DNA of 53,640 nucleotides, from positions 1-53,640 of the forward strand of contig CACMJX010000005.1 of NCBI GenBank assembly GCA_902614055.1. The letters run 5' to 3'. The notes under the pieces are model-generated. The model was given only the letters and a program-made list of their open reading frames with translations. It was not told the origin of the DNA and did not search any database. Positions 33,302-41,918 of this stretch are shown here, in pieces. Origin of the DNA: an uncultured Pelagibacteraceae bacterium. Lineage in GTDB: Bacteria > Pseudomonadota > Alphaproteobacteria > Pelagibacterales > Pelagibacteraceae. How positions within the stretch are numbered: position 1 is the first letter of the stretch; each line of letters begins with the position of its first letter. The position numbers were made by a program, and so were the translations under genes.

Positions 33302-35419
33302 ATGTCTTCTGAAGTAGCAAGTATCCAAGGAAAGCCAAATTCATCAAAAAATATTATTACATATTCTGTAATCTTAATAACATTTTTAGTTGCACTGTGG
33401 TTATCTTTTCAAAGTGATGGTCCTTCAAAAATGCCAAAGGTCGTCACTGATCAATTTACATTTACAGCATGGGTTAATGAAGGTGAAGATTATTTAAAGA
33501 AAAATTATAGATGGATTACCAAAATAATAGCCAGTTATATTAAAAATGTATATTACTTTGTTGAAGATTTCCTTATCGACTCACCTTGGCTATTAATTGC
33601 AGCATTAATATTTTTGCCTTGCTTAATTGCAGGTGGTTTAAGATTAGGATTGTACTCTTTATTTGTCATTTATTTTTGGGGTGCAACAGGAATGTGGGAA
33701 CCATCTCTGCAAACGGTAGCATTGATGGGTTTATCGGTTTTACTATGTGTCGTAGTTGGAGTGACTCTAGGTGTGCTTTGTTCACAAAGTGACAGGTTTG
33801 AAAATTTTATGAAGCCTATTTTAGATACAATGCAAGTAATGCCTGCGTTTGTTTATCTTTTTCCAGCTCTTTTCTTTTTTGGAATTGGAGGAGCGCCAGC
33901 AATATTAGCCACTATGATTTACTCAATGCCTCCAATAATAAGATTAACAAATACTGGTATAAGACAAGTTTCAGCAGAAACAATTGAGTCTGCTACCTCA
34001 TTTGGATCAAGTAAGTTACAACTACTATTTAAAATTAAAATTCCACTCTCGCTACCAAGTATAATGATGGGAATTAATCAGGTGATAATGATGGCTTTAG
34101 CACTTGTAGTTTTGGCATGTTTCATTGGAGCTGAAGGAATTGGTGGTCAAGTATGGCAAGCAATTAGAAGACTTGATGTTGGGTGGGCAATGGAAGGAGG
34201 ACTTTGTATTCTTTTCATGGCAATAATGTTTGATAGATTTAGTATGTCATTTAGCAAAACAAAACAAATACTTCCATCGAATGTTCAAAAATTTTATTTA
34301 CTCCCACAATCTTGGGAAAAATTTGCAATAGTAAGAATTATAGAAAAGCCTTTAGAATTTTTAGCTAGTTTAATTAATTTTGTTTGTACAAATTTAACAA
34401 AATTTATTGCGTATGTATTTGAATTTTGTGTTTCTTTAGCAAATAAAGAAACAGCAAGAGATATTGGTGAAATAATTTCTAGAAGATATTATATAATACC
34501 TTCTTTTTTACTTGTTCTGACTATTTCATTCGTTGACTCTTATATGGTAAGTATAGGATCATTTCCTGAAGAGTGGAGATTGTCAATTAGGCAGCCGATT
34601 TCTAGTAGTGTAGAATCTTTAACTGTTAATCCTAGTTTTATTGCATTTACAAAAGCTCTTAGGGGATTTGTATATCTTAAACTCTTAAGACCACTTGATA
34701 TATTCTTAACTCATGTGCCATGGTGGTATACATTAGGGGTATTTGCAGCAATTGGATATTTTACTGTCGGTATTAGATTTGCAATTATTACAGCAATATT
34801 ATTACTTTTCATTGGTGCTTGTGGGATATGGCCACAATCAATGATAACACTATCATCTGTTTTAGTGTCTGTAGCTTTATGCTTTATAATTGGAGTTCCT
34901 CTTGGAATAATTGCCTCTTATAATGAGAGATTTAGAAATGTTCAAAACGTGGTTTTGGATGCCATGCAGACTTTACCTTACTTCTGTTATTTAATTCCTG
35001 TTTTAATGTTTTTTGGAGGAGGAATAGTATCTGCAGTACTTGCAACAGTTATATACTCTATACCACCCATCATTCGATTAACATCTTTAGGTTTAACTCA
35101 AGTATCTGGGACTTACTCAGAGGTTTCACGTTCATTTGGTGGTACTTTATTACAAACTCTAAATAAAATTAAATTTCCATTAGCTATTCCAAGTTTAGTT
35201 ATTGGATTTAATCAAACAGTAATTATGGCTTTCGCAATGCAGATTGTTACACCTTTAATTGGTGGAAAAGGATTAGGTTTGGAAGTATTTAATGGATTAG
35301 CAAGATCTGATACCGGTAGAGGGTTGGCAGCAGGTATAGGAATTGTATTATTAGCAATAATTATAGACAGAATTTCACTTGCTTGGACTAAAAAACAGAG
35401 AGAAGCTCTAGGTTTATAA
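33302..35419 (+). CDS. proW: Tandem-fused ProW permease of a betaine-type ABC importer
   Basis: This 705-residue protein contains two complete ProW permease domains, each with about five to six helices. First: TLGVLCSQSDRFENFMKPILDTMQ, MIYSMPPIIRLTNTGIRQVS and EAA loop ESATSFGSSKLQLLFKIKIP (about residues 130-310). Second: PLGIIASYNERFRNVQNVVLDAMQ, VIYSIPPIIRLTSLGLTQVS and EVSRSFGGTLLQTLNKIKFP (about residues 500-690). Normal ProW is about half this length and works as a homodimer, so the fusion would be a covalent pseudo-heterodimer. It is followed 89 bp later by proX. With two different ProV-like ATPases in the window, the importer could be asymmetric. Confidence 0.9.
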   Translation: MSSEVASIQGKPNSSKNIITYSVILITFLVALWLSFQSDGPSKMPKVVTDQFTFTAWVNEGEDYLKKNYRWITKIIASYIKNVYYFVEDFLIDSPWLLIAALIFLPCLIAGGLRLGLYSLFVIYFWGATGMWEPSLQTVALMGLSVLLCVVVGVTLGVLCSQSDRFENFMKPILDTMQVMPAFVYLFPALFFFGIGGAPAILATMIYSMPPIIRLTNTGIRQVSAETIESATSFGSSKLQLLFKIKIPLSLPSIMMGINQVIMMALALVVLACFIGAEGIGGQVWQAIRRLDVGWAMEGGLCILFMAIMFDRFSMSFSKTKQILPSNVQKFYLLPQSWEKFAIVRIIEKPLEFLASLINFVCTNLTKFIAYVFEFCVSLANKETARDIGEIISRRYYIIPSFLLVLTISFVDSYMVSIGSFPEEWRLSIRQPISSSVESLTVNPSFIAFTKALRGFVYLKLLRPLDIFLTHVPWWYTLGVFAAIGYFTVGIRFAIITAILLLFIGACGIWPQSMITLSSVLVSVALCFIIGVPLGIIASYNERFRNVQNVVLDAMQTLPYFCYLIPVLMFFGGGIVSAVLATVIYSIPPIIRLTSLGLTQVSGTYSEVSRSFGGTLLQTLNKIKFPLAIPSLVIGFNQTVIMAFAMQIVTPLIGGKGLGLEVFNGLARSDTGRGLAAGIGIVLLAIIIDRISLAWTKKQREALGL

Positions 35420-35446
35420 GTCAAGTAAAAGCATCATTATTCACAG

Positions 35447-35476
35447 TTTACAAACTAGTAATTTTTGTTTTAGAAT
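35447..35476 (+). promoter_or_regulatory. Candidate proX promoter
   Basis: TTTACA (35447-35452) and TAGAAT (35471-35476) separated by 18 bp, lying in the gap between proW and proX. The RBS AGAGAGG (about 35496-35503) follows. This would give proX its own transcript, consistent with the need for excess binding protein. Confidence 0.4.
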
Positions 35477-35508
35477 AAGACTTTAATTAATTAAAAGAGA
35501 GGAAATAA

Positions 35509-36519
35509 ATGAGGTTATCAAAAACAATATCAGCTCTATTTTTATCTTTCGTAATTTTACTTGCTAGTCTTACTCAGGCAAATGCAAAAAGATTACATGC
35601 TGCTATTGCTGACTGGACAGGTGGAATAATCACTTGTGAAGTTGCAGTAGCAATTCTTGAACGAGAAATGGGCTATAAAATTAAACAAACAGTTTTCCCG
35701 TCTGGTACTGGATTATGGGAAGCAATTGCAGCTGGAGAACTTGATTTCGCTTGCGAGAGTTGGCCAAGTTATGCAGAGGCAGACGATGTAATGTTTAATG
35801 AAGATTTAATTTATGACGGCAAAGTAGTAAAGTCTTATAAAGGAGATGGAACAGTTGATCTTTTAGGAACTACTGGAATCATCGGTATGTCAGATTACTG
35901 GATACCTAGATATGCTGCAGAAGAAATGGGCATTAAAACTTGGAGAGACCTAAACAAACATAAAGCTAAATTTGCAACTATTGAAACCGGCGGTAAAGGA
36001 AGATTAATTGGATGTCCTGTAGCTGGTTGGAACTGTCATGACCAAAAAAGACTTGATCTTTTAGGAATTGATTTCCAAGCAGATGAGCTAGGTACTGAAG
36101 CGGCTGCAATTGCAGAAGCAAAAGCTGCTTACATGAGAAAAGAGCCGTTCTTGTTATACTTATGGTCACCACACTGGTTCTTTGGTGAGTTTGACATGGT
36201 AGGAGTTCAACTTCCTGAATACAAAACTTGTGAAGGAGACACATTTACTGAAGCAAACAACTGGAAAACTTGCGGTACAGATGGATGGCCAGCAACTGGT
36301 TGGGATAAAGATTACACTATGAATTATGGAAATCCTGACACATTTGCTAAACCAGAACATGCTAAAGCAAAAGCTTTTTTTGAAAGAATGAAATTAGAAA
36401 ACTTAGACCAAGCTAAGATGCTTGTTGAAGTTGACATCAAAAAAAGAGACGTTAAAGAAGTTGTAAATGAGTGGTTAGACAACAATCCAGATAAATGGAA
36501 AAGTTGGTTACCTAACTAA
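35509..36519 (+). CDS. proX: Glycine betaine-type periplasmic binding protein (ProX)
   Basis: A 336-residue protein with a signal peptide (RLSKTISALFLSFVILLASLTQANA) and the OpuAC/ProX fold. It has AIADWTGGIITCEVAVAILE at the mature N-terminus, FPSGTGLWEAIAAGELDFACESWP near residue 65, and LLYLWSPHWFFGEFDMVGVQLPE near residue 220. Aromatic residues in these segments (Trp and Phe/Tyr) would form the cage for a quaternary ammonium group. It supplies the fused ProW permease. RBS AGAGAGG precedes the ATG, and a strong terminator follows the stop. Ligands may be glycine betaine, carnitine, gamma-butyrobetaine or choline; the nearby carnitine genes make a broader betaine range plausible. Confidence 0.93.
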   Translation: MRLSKTISALFLSFVILLASLTQANAKRLHAAIADWTGGIITCEVAVAILEREMGYKIKQTVFPSGTGLWEAIAAGELDFACESWPSYAEADDVMFNEDLIYDGKVVKSYKGDGTVDLLGTTGIIGMSDYWIPRYAAEEMGIKTWRDLNKHKAKFATIETGGKGRLIGCPVAGWNCHDQKRLDLLGIDFQADELGTEAAAIAEAKAAYMRKEPFLLYLWSPHWFFGEFDMVGVQLPEYKTCEGDTFTEANNWKTCGTDGWPATGWDKDYTMNYGNPDTFAKPEHAKAKAFFERMKLENLDQAKMLVEVDIKKRDVKEVVNEWLDNNPDKWKSWLPN

Positions 36520-36545
36520 TAATTAAACTTCAAAAAAATAATTAA

Positions 36546-36576
36546 GGGCTTTGTGGAAACAGAGCCCTTTTTTTTT
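36546..36576 (+). terminator. Intrinsic terminator behind proX
   Basis: GGGCTTTGT (36546-36554), GNRA-like loop GGAA, ACAGAGCCC (36559-36567), then nine T (36568-36576). One G-U pair in a 9 bp stem; a textbook terminator. The next gene's ATG (36579) starts 2 bp behind the T-tract. Confidence 0.88.
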
Positions 36577-36578
36577 AC

Positions 36579-37217
36579 ATGCATATAATACATAGAGGAA
36601 TTGTAAATAAGAGTTACAAAGAAAACTGCTTAGAGTCTTTTCGAGCATCATTTAAAAAAAGATTTGGGATTGAAACAGATATTCATTCAACCAAAGATAA
36701 AAAGTTTGTATGCTTTCATGATTTTACTTTAAAGAGAATTTTTAAAATAAGCAAAAGTATCAAAAATATTAATTATGAAGATCTAAAAAAAATTAAAAAT
36801 AAAAACTTTCAAATACCACCATTAAAAGAGGTTCTAAAAATTTCAAAAAAAAAATTTCCTATCTTTATTGAAATAAAGCCATTATTTAATAAAGAACTTT
36901 TATCTAATTTGATTAAAGAAACTAGAAGTTTTAAAAAATGTACTTTTATCTCTTTTAAGCATGAAAATATCTATAATCTTCTTAAACTTAACTCAAAACT
37001 ATCAGTAGGTTTATCTTTTTCCAACAAATCTAGCATAAAATCTATTTTAAAAAGTAGCCTAAACAAAAAAATAAAATATCTAATATTAGATAAAAAGTTT
37101 TTAAATAGTCGAAGAATACAAATAATTAAGAAAGAGAAATATTATTACACGATTAAAAACAAAAAGGAATTTTTGAAATATGAAAAAGATAACAATCTTA
37201 TATTTGAAAACTTATGA
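36579..37217 (+). CDS. Glycerophosphodiester phosphodiesterase family protein
   Basis: A short 212-residue GDPD with the catalytic N-terminal HRG (IIHRGIVNKSYKENCLESF), the metal-binding GIETDIHSTKD and VCFHDFTLKRI segments, and IEIKPL near residue 107. The enzyme releases glycerol-3-phosphate and an alcohol such as choline from glycerophosphodiesters. Choline release would feed the betaine genes around it. The start cannot be later than the ATG at 36579 because HRG follows two residues after it, yet only two bases separate this ATG from the terminator T-tract, leaving no Shine-Dalgarno. Lys-rich composition. The 3' end overlaps the convergent oxygenase gene by 6 bp. Confidence 0.85.
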   Translation: MHIIHRGIVNKSYKENCLESFRASFKKRFGIETDIHSTKDKKFVCFHDFTLKRIFKISKSIKNINYEDLKKIKNKNFQIPPLKEVLKISKKKFPIFIEIKPLFNKELLSNLIKETRSFKKCTFISFKHENIYNLLKLNSKLSVGLSFSNKSSIKSILKSSLNKKIKYLILDKKFLNSRRIQIIKKEKYYYTIKNKKEFLKYEKDNNLIFENL

Positions 37218-38345
37218 TTTATATTTTTTAAGATATTCCAATCTTCCAAGTATTTCATCTCTATCTAAATAATATCCTTGAAGATGACGATGACCTGAAT
37301 TTGGGTCAAAAGCAGTTCTGCCGTGTAAAACACGCCTATTATTAAAAGAAAATATGTCTCCAGGTCCTAATCTAAATTTAATCTGAAACTTATCATCGTG
37401 TAGAAGATTTCCAAATCTATGGTGGGCTTTATAAACTTTATCCATTTTATCTGGATGACAATCTAAAGCATCCATCGTTGCAACACTAAATCTAATATCA
37501 TGAAAATCTTTATCTTTTGTTAAACTAATTGCGGGTGCATGATAGCTTCTGTGAGATTCTTGAGTATAATCTTTATCTCTAAATTTAAGAGGCACAGAAA
37601 CCAGTGTCTCAAATATATCTTTTTCATTTTGTCTAAGATAATCGGCTACAGCAAACCCATCGATTGCTGAAGAGTCTCCACCATTTGCATCATTTACTAA
37701 ACAATGCAAAAACTGATAACCAGGTGGTAATTCAAACCAAGGTAAATCCATATGATTTCTTAAAGCATGCGCCGTGTATGCAGAATTATTTGGTTTTGGA
37801 ATATTTATTACCTCAAAAGGGGTTTTAAAAAATGTTTCTCTGACATGGCTTATTCGATGAAGAATTTTAAAGCCTGATTTTTTTTCTGTTGGTGAGTTTT
37901 TAACTATGGCAATACCTTTATGATGTAATAGTTCAAGCCATTTTATTAAACCTTCATCAGAGTCAATTACTTCATCATGCTCAATGCATATACTTTCAAA
38001 ATTATTTTTTAAGTTATTATCCCAAAGTTGATAAGGAGATATATATTTTTGTTTATTTTTGATTGTATAGCAATTTTCTCTTAACCATTTTGGGTCATAA
38101 TAACTTATGTGTTCTCCCTCACTCCACTCAATTTCTAATTTACCATCATCATTAAGAGAGTATTTTTTAGGATTTATATCTTTAGAAACTTCTAAAATAT
38201 TAAACATTCTATGTCGTGAATCTTTGTCATGCGCGGTTGGACAATTATCTCTTAGCCACATATAATTGAATTTACTCTCCTCCCCATCATTCCAAATAAT
38301 TTGAAGGTAAGTGCTATTTTTTGAGATTTTAGAAATTGAATTCAT
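37212..38345 (-). CDS. Gamma-butyrobetaine hydroxylase-like 2-oxoglutarate dioxygenase
   Basis: A 377-residue protein with the two-part layout of BBOX1/TMLH: an N-terminal DUF971-type domain (YMWLRDNCPTAHDKDSRHR) and a C-terminal TauD-like dioxygenase domain. Fe ligands are His198-x-Asp200 (NHMDLPW) and His341 (RVLHGRTAF), with a 2-oxoglutarate arginine Arg353. Gamma-butyrobetaine hydroxylase makes L-carnitine. The N-terminal zinc site is incomplete: of the Cys-Cys-Cys-His set of human BBOX1 only Cys34 and His79 remain, the others being Thr36 and Asp39. Trimethyllysine or another betaine is an alternative substrate. The carnitine-degradation genes a few kb away favour gamma-butyrobetaine. Confidence 0.8.
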   Translation of the reverse strand: MNSISKISKNSTYLQIIWNDGEESKFNYMWLRDNCPTAHDKDSRHRMFNILEVSKDINPKKYSLNDDGKLEIEWSEGEHISYYDPKWLRENCYTIKNKQKYISPYQLWDNNLKNNFESICIEHDEVIDSDEGLIKWLELLHHKGIAIVKNSPTEKKSGFKILHRISHVRETFFKTPFEVINIPKPNNSAYTAHALRNHMDLPWFELPPGYQFLHCLVNDANGGDSSAIDGFAVADYLRQNEKDIFETLVSVPLKFRDKDYTQESHRSYHAPAISLTKDKDFHDIRFSVATMDALDCHPDKMDKVYKAHHRFGNLLHDDKFQIKFRLGPGDIFSFNNRRVLHGRTAFDPNSGHRHLQGYYLDRDEILGRLEYLKKYKS

Positions 38346-38459
38346 GATAAATAATTATATAAAATGGTAAAAATTTCAATTCAATTAATGGTTGAAAGCT
38401 TTTTATTTATTTAATTGTAGATTTGCTTTGATGCATTAAAAGAATTAGACTTTTAAAAA

Positions 38460-39485
38460 ATGTCAAAAATTGAAATCAATAATGTATATAAAATTTTTGG
38501 ACCTAAACCATCCAGCGTACTTAAAATGGTGCAAGAGGGAGCTTCAAAAGAAGATGTTCTAGAAAAAACTGGACATACAGTCGGATTAGATAATGTTTCT
38601 TTAAAAATTGAAGAAGGAGAAACATTTGTTTGTATGGGTTTGTCTGGATCAGGAAAATCAACGCTAATTAGACATTTAAATAGATTAATAGACCCAACCT
38701 CTGGAGAAATTCTAGTAGAAGGTAAAGATGTTACCACTCTGAACAAAGAACAATTAATTGAATTTAGAAGACAGAAAATGAGTATGGTGTTTCAACGATT
38801 TGGACTATTCCCACACAAAACAGTTTTACAAAATGTTGGTTACGGACTCGAAATGCAAGGTATGGAGGTTGAAAAAAGAAATTCTATTGCTATGGAAAAA
38901 ATCGAGTCAGTTGGATTAATTGGATTTGAAAATCAATATCCTGCACAACTTTCTGGAGGTATGCAACAGCGAGTAGGTCTTGCAAGAGCCTTGGCTACTG
39001 ACACAGACATTATGTTAATGGATGAAGCTTTTTCTGCATTAGATCCTTTAATTAGAAGTGATATGCAGAAACAACTTATAGACCTCCAATCAGAATTAAA
39101 AAAGACAATAGTATTTATTACTCATGATCTTGATGAGTCATTAAGGTTAGGAGATCATATTGGAATTTTGAATGCAGGAAAACTTGTACAGGTAGGAACT
39201 CCTGTAGAAATTATAATGAACCCTGCTGATGAATATGTTGAGGCATTTGTTAAAGACGTAAATAGAACAAAGGTTATTAAAGCAAAAATTATAATGAAAC
39301 CAATAAATCAATCAGATGATATAGACAAATCAAACTTGATAAAAGTCGAAGAGGACCAATTTATAGAGGAATTTCTACCTCAAGTTGTTTGTAGTAACTC
39401 TAATTGTGAGGTAGTTGATAAACAAGGAAATGCTAAAGGCTATATCTCTAATAAAGAATTGCAAGAATCACTTTCAAACTCATAA
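38460..39485 (+). CDS. proV: Second ProV-type ABC ATPase (orphan)
   Basis: A 341-residue betaine-type ATPase with Lys66 in Walker A (MGLSGSGKST), Q-loop VFQRFGLFPHKTV, signature LSGGMQQRVGLARAL, Walker B IMLMDEAFSALDPLI and ITHDLDESLRLGDH. The C-terminal extension is again short. It has no permease or binding-protein gene next to it; instead a 2-oxoglutarate oxygenase gene starts 15 bp after its stop. It may energise the fused ProW at 33302 together with, or in place of, the ProV at 32176, or a permease outside the window. It is divergent from the gamma-butyrobetaine-hydroxylase-like gene with 114 bp between. Confidence 0.9.
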   Translation: MSKIEINNVYKIFGPKPSSVLKMVQEGASKEDVLEKTGHTVGLDNVSLKIEEGETFVCMGLSGSGKSTLIRHLNRLIDPTSGEILVEGKDVTTLNKEQLIEFRRQKMSMVFQRFGLFPHKTVLQNVGYGLEMQGMEVEKRNSIAMEKIESVGLIGFENQYPAQLSGGMQQRVGLARALATDTDIMLMDEAFSALDPLIRSDMQKQLIDLQSELKKTIVFITHDLDESLRLGDHIGILNAGKLVQVGTPVEIIMNPADEYVEAFVKDVNRTKVIKAKIIMKPINQSDDIDKSNLIKVEEDQFIEEFLPQVVCSNSNCEVVDKQGNAKGYISNKELQESLSNS

Positions 39486-39500
39486 TTAGATTAAATAGTT

Positions 39501-40352
39501 ATGAAAAAAAGTTTAAGTAACATCGTTGATTTAGTTAAATACCCAATTCATGATTTACAATCACCAAAGATCAAGAAAATAATTAAAAAATGTAAAACTG
39601 AATTAGATAGCGATAGTTGTTCGGTAATTCCTAATTTTATTTTACCAAATTCTTTAAATGTAATGAAAAAAGAATTAGAGCAACAGCTTAATGAAGTTTA
39701 TATGTCTAAAGAAAGTATAAACGCATACCTTTATGCAAAAGACGATCCTACTCTTCCAAAAGATCACCCAAAAAGAATATTTATGGATAGATTTAATGGA
39801 TATTTAAATTCTGACTGTTTTGCAAAAAATTCTGAGATGAAATTTCTTTATGAAACTGAGGAATTATTAAAATTTGTATCTGCTTGCTTAGGGATTGCAC
39901 CTATATATAGATGGGCTGATCCTTTAGCCTGTCATGCATATAACGTTATGGAACCTGATGGAATATTACCTTGGCATTTTGATAGTTGTGAATTTACTTT
40001 AAGTCTAATGATTCAAAAACCAGAAGAAGGAGGGATATTTGAATATTGCCCAAACATAAGAGAACCGGGTAACGAAAAATTTGATGAGGTGAAGAAAGTG
40101 CTAGATGGAGATCGATCAAGAGTAAAAAGACTTGAGCTAGAACCTGGTGATTTACAGATATTTAAAGGTAGATTTACTATGCATAGAGTAACTAAAGTTA
40201 TGGGAAAAACATCGCGATTTATGTGTATTCCTGCCTATGTATTGGATCCATGGAGAGTAAACACACCCGAACACTCAAAAGCAATTTACGGAAAAGTATT
40301 GCCCATACATTTAGAAAGAAATAAAGTTAGATCCGATGGATTAACAGATTAA
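39501..40352 (+). CDS. Fe(II)/2-oxoglutarate-dependent oxygenase of unknown substrate
   Basis: A 283-residue protein whose C-terminal half is a double-stranded beta-helix. The Fe facial triad is His159-x-Asp161 (LPWHFDSCEF) and His228 (FTMHRVTKV), with Arg239 (TSRFMCI) for 2-oxoglutarate. The segment GGIFEYCPNIR and the GDLQIFKGR strand resemble the group containing free amino-acid hydroxylases and BesD-like halogenases. Retention of the Asp in HxD predicts hydroxylation, not halogenation. It stands between a betaine-type ATPase and an SDR that starts as TAATG at its stop, suggesting import, hydroxylation and oxidation of one substrate. The substrate is not known. Confidence 0.8.
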   Translation: MKKSLSNIVDLVKYPIHDLQSPKIKKIIKKCKTELDSDSCSVIPNFILPNSLNVMKKELEQQLNEVYMSKESINAYLYAKDDPTLPKDHPKRIFMDRFNGYLNSDCFAKNSEMKFLYETEELLKFVSACLGIAPIYRWADPLACHAYNVMEPDGILPWHFDSCEFTLSLMIQKPEEGGIFEYCPNIREPGNEKFDEVKKVLDGDRSRVKRLELEPGDLQIFKGRFTMHRVTKVMGKTSRFMCIPAYVLDPWRVNTPEHSKAIYGKVLPIHLERNKVRSDGLTD

Positions 40353-41137
40353 TGTCATACAATTTCAAAAATAAAAAAATTATTATCTCAGCTGGAGCAT
40401 CAGGAATTGGGTGGGCAACAGCAAAGGAGTGTCTTGAAAAAGGTGCGAAGGTATTCGTTTGTGATATCGATAAAAAATCTATAAATAAATTAAAAAAAAA
40501 TCCTTTAAATAATAAAAGGCTGTTTTCTTTTCATTGCGATGCCTCAAATGAAAACGATGTAATAAATTTTTTTAAAGAAATTAAAAAAAAAACACAAAAA
40601 ATTGATGCACTAATTAATAATGTTGGAGTTGCAGGCCCAACAGGGACTATGGATAAACTTAAAACAAAAGATTGGGAACAAACTTTAAAGATAAATGTAA
40701 TTAGTCATTTTATTTTTTCAAAATTAGCAATCCCAATGTTAAAAAAGAATAAAGGTGGATCAGTAGTCAATCTGTCTTCTACAGCAGGTATATTTGGGTT
40801 TCCATTAAGATCTCCCTACTCAGCCAGTAAATGGGCAGTAGTTGGGATGACTAAAACTTTAGCAATGGAATTAGGCAAGTTTAAAATTAGAGTAAACGCA
40901 ATTTGTCCAGGAACTGTAAAAGGAGATAGAATGGGAAGAGTCATTAGAGACAAAGCTAAATTTTTGAAAATTTCAAAAAAAGCTGTAGAGAGTGAATTTG
41001 TTTCTATGACTTCTCTTAATACTTGGGTTTACGAGAAAGATATTGGTAAAATGTGTTGTTATTTAATTTCTGACGAGTCTTCTAGAATTTCCGGTCAAGT
41101 AGTTGGTGTTGATGGAAACACTTTAAGAATGCATTAG
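40352..41137 (+). CDS. Short-chain dehydrogenase/reductase
   Basis: A 261-residue classical SDR: cofactor motif AGASGIGWATA near residue 14, NNVGVAG near residue 90, catalytic Ser in VVNLSSTAG, catalytic Tyr and Lys in YSASKWAVVG, and the C-terminal SGQVVGVDGN. It oxidises a hydroxyl group or reduces a ketone with NAD(P). The start overlaps the oxygenase stop by one base (TAATG), implying coupled translation and a role on the oxygenase product. Its own stop is 4 bp from the convergent hydrolase stop. Confidence 0.9.
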   Translation: MSYNFKNKKIIISAGASGIGWATAKECLEKGAKVFVCDIDKKSINKLKKNPLNNKRLFSFHCDASNENDVINFFKEIKKKTQKIDALINNVGVAGPTGTMDKLKTKDWEQTLKINVISHFIFSKLAIPMLKKNKGGSVVNLSSTAGIFGFPLRSPYSASKWAVVGMTKTLAMELGKFKIRVNAICPGTVKGDRMGRVIRDKAKFLKISKKAVESEFVSMTSLNTWVYEKDIGKMCCYLISDESSRISGQVVGVDGNTLRMH

Positions 41138-41141
41138 AGCT

Positions 41142-41912
41142 TTAAATATTTTCTATAAATTCTATTAAGTTATTTGTTATTTGCTCAGGAGCCTCTATCA
41201 AAAAAGAATGTTTTACCTCTGGTATAATAACTAATTTAGAATCTTTTACCTCGTTTGACATTTTTTTGTTATGAGAAGGAGTGCATCCACCATCGTTTTC
41301 ACCTGTCATAAACAGGCAGGGTTTCTTTATATCTTTTAACCAAGAGATCATCTCGGTTTCTGCATAAATTTTAAAAACATTAATAAATACATCTTTATCT
41401 GTATCTATTACCTGTTTTAATCTCCTAGATACTAATTCCGGATTTTTTTCAATAAAATTGTCTGTAAACCATCTGTTAGTGAGATTTTTTAGTGTTTGTT
41501 CAACACCCTTATCTTTTAGATCTGAAATTACATTCCAAACTTTTTGTTTATCTTCGTCAGATCTTCCTGCAACTGTTGATAATAAGCCTACTGACAAAAC
41601 TCTTTCTGGAAACTTTTTAGCATAAGCAGGGGCAATCATGCCCCCCAAAGAATGTCCCATAAAATGGGCTTTTTGGATGTTTGTCTTTTCTCTTACTCTT
41701 TCAAGATCTAATACAAGATCATCTAAATTAAAATCTTTGTTATCTACAGGTGATTTTCCATGACCTCTTAAATCATATGTCACAACTGTAAACATACTTT
41801 TAAGTTTTGGAGTTATAAATCTCCATGCATCTTCTGCGCCTCCAACTCCATGAGTTAAAAATATTGCAGGCCCTGATCCTGTAACTGAGTAATTACAATC
41901 TATGATGCTCAT
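41142..41912 (-). CDS. Alpha/beta hydrolase
   Basis: A 256-residue alpha/beta hydrolase with oxyanion region FLTHGVGG, nucleophile elbow GHSLGGMIA (Ser about 97), a late acid near GENDGG and a catalytic His in EVKHSFLIEAP. Layout resembles 3-oxoadipate enol-lactonase and related esterases. It probably hydrolyses an ester, lactone or thioester intermediate. It lies 6 bp after the luciferase-like monooxygenase gene in the same minus-strand run as the carnitine genes. No substrate can be assigned. Confidence 0.85.
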   Translation of the reverse strand: MSIIDCNYSVTGSGPAIFLTHGVGGAEDAWRFITPKLKSMFTVVTYDLRGHGKSPVDNKDFNLDDLVLDLERVREKTNIQKAHFMGHSLGGMIAPAYAKKFPERVLSVGLLSTVAGRSDEDKQKVWNVISDLKDKGVEQTLKNLTNRWFTDNFIEKNPELVSRRLKQVIDTDKDVFINVFKIYAETEMISWLKDIKKPCLFMTGENDGGCTPSHNKKMSNEVKDSKLVIIPEVKHSFLIEAPEQITNNLIEFIENI

Positions 41913-41918
41913 AGATAT

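Noticed and set aside
38354..38359. TATAAT -10 box for the gamma-butyrobetaine-hydroxylase-like gene
   Set aside because: It lies only 9 nt before the ATG and the possible -35 elements are spaced 14 or 19 bp; in such AT-rich DNA the hexamer is expected by chance.
39501..40352. BesD-like radical halogenase
   Set aside because: Halogenases replace the Asp of HxD by Gly or Ala; here His159-x-Asp161 is intact, so hydroxylation is expected.
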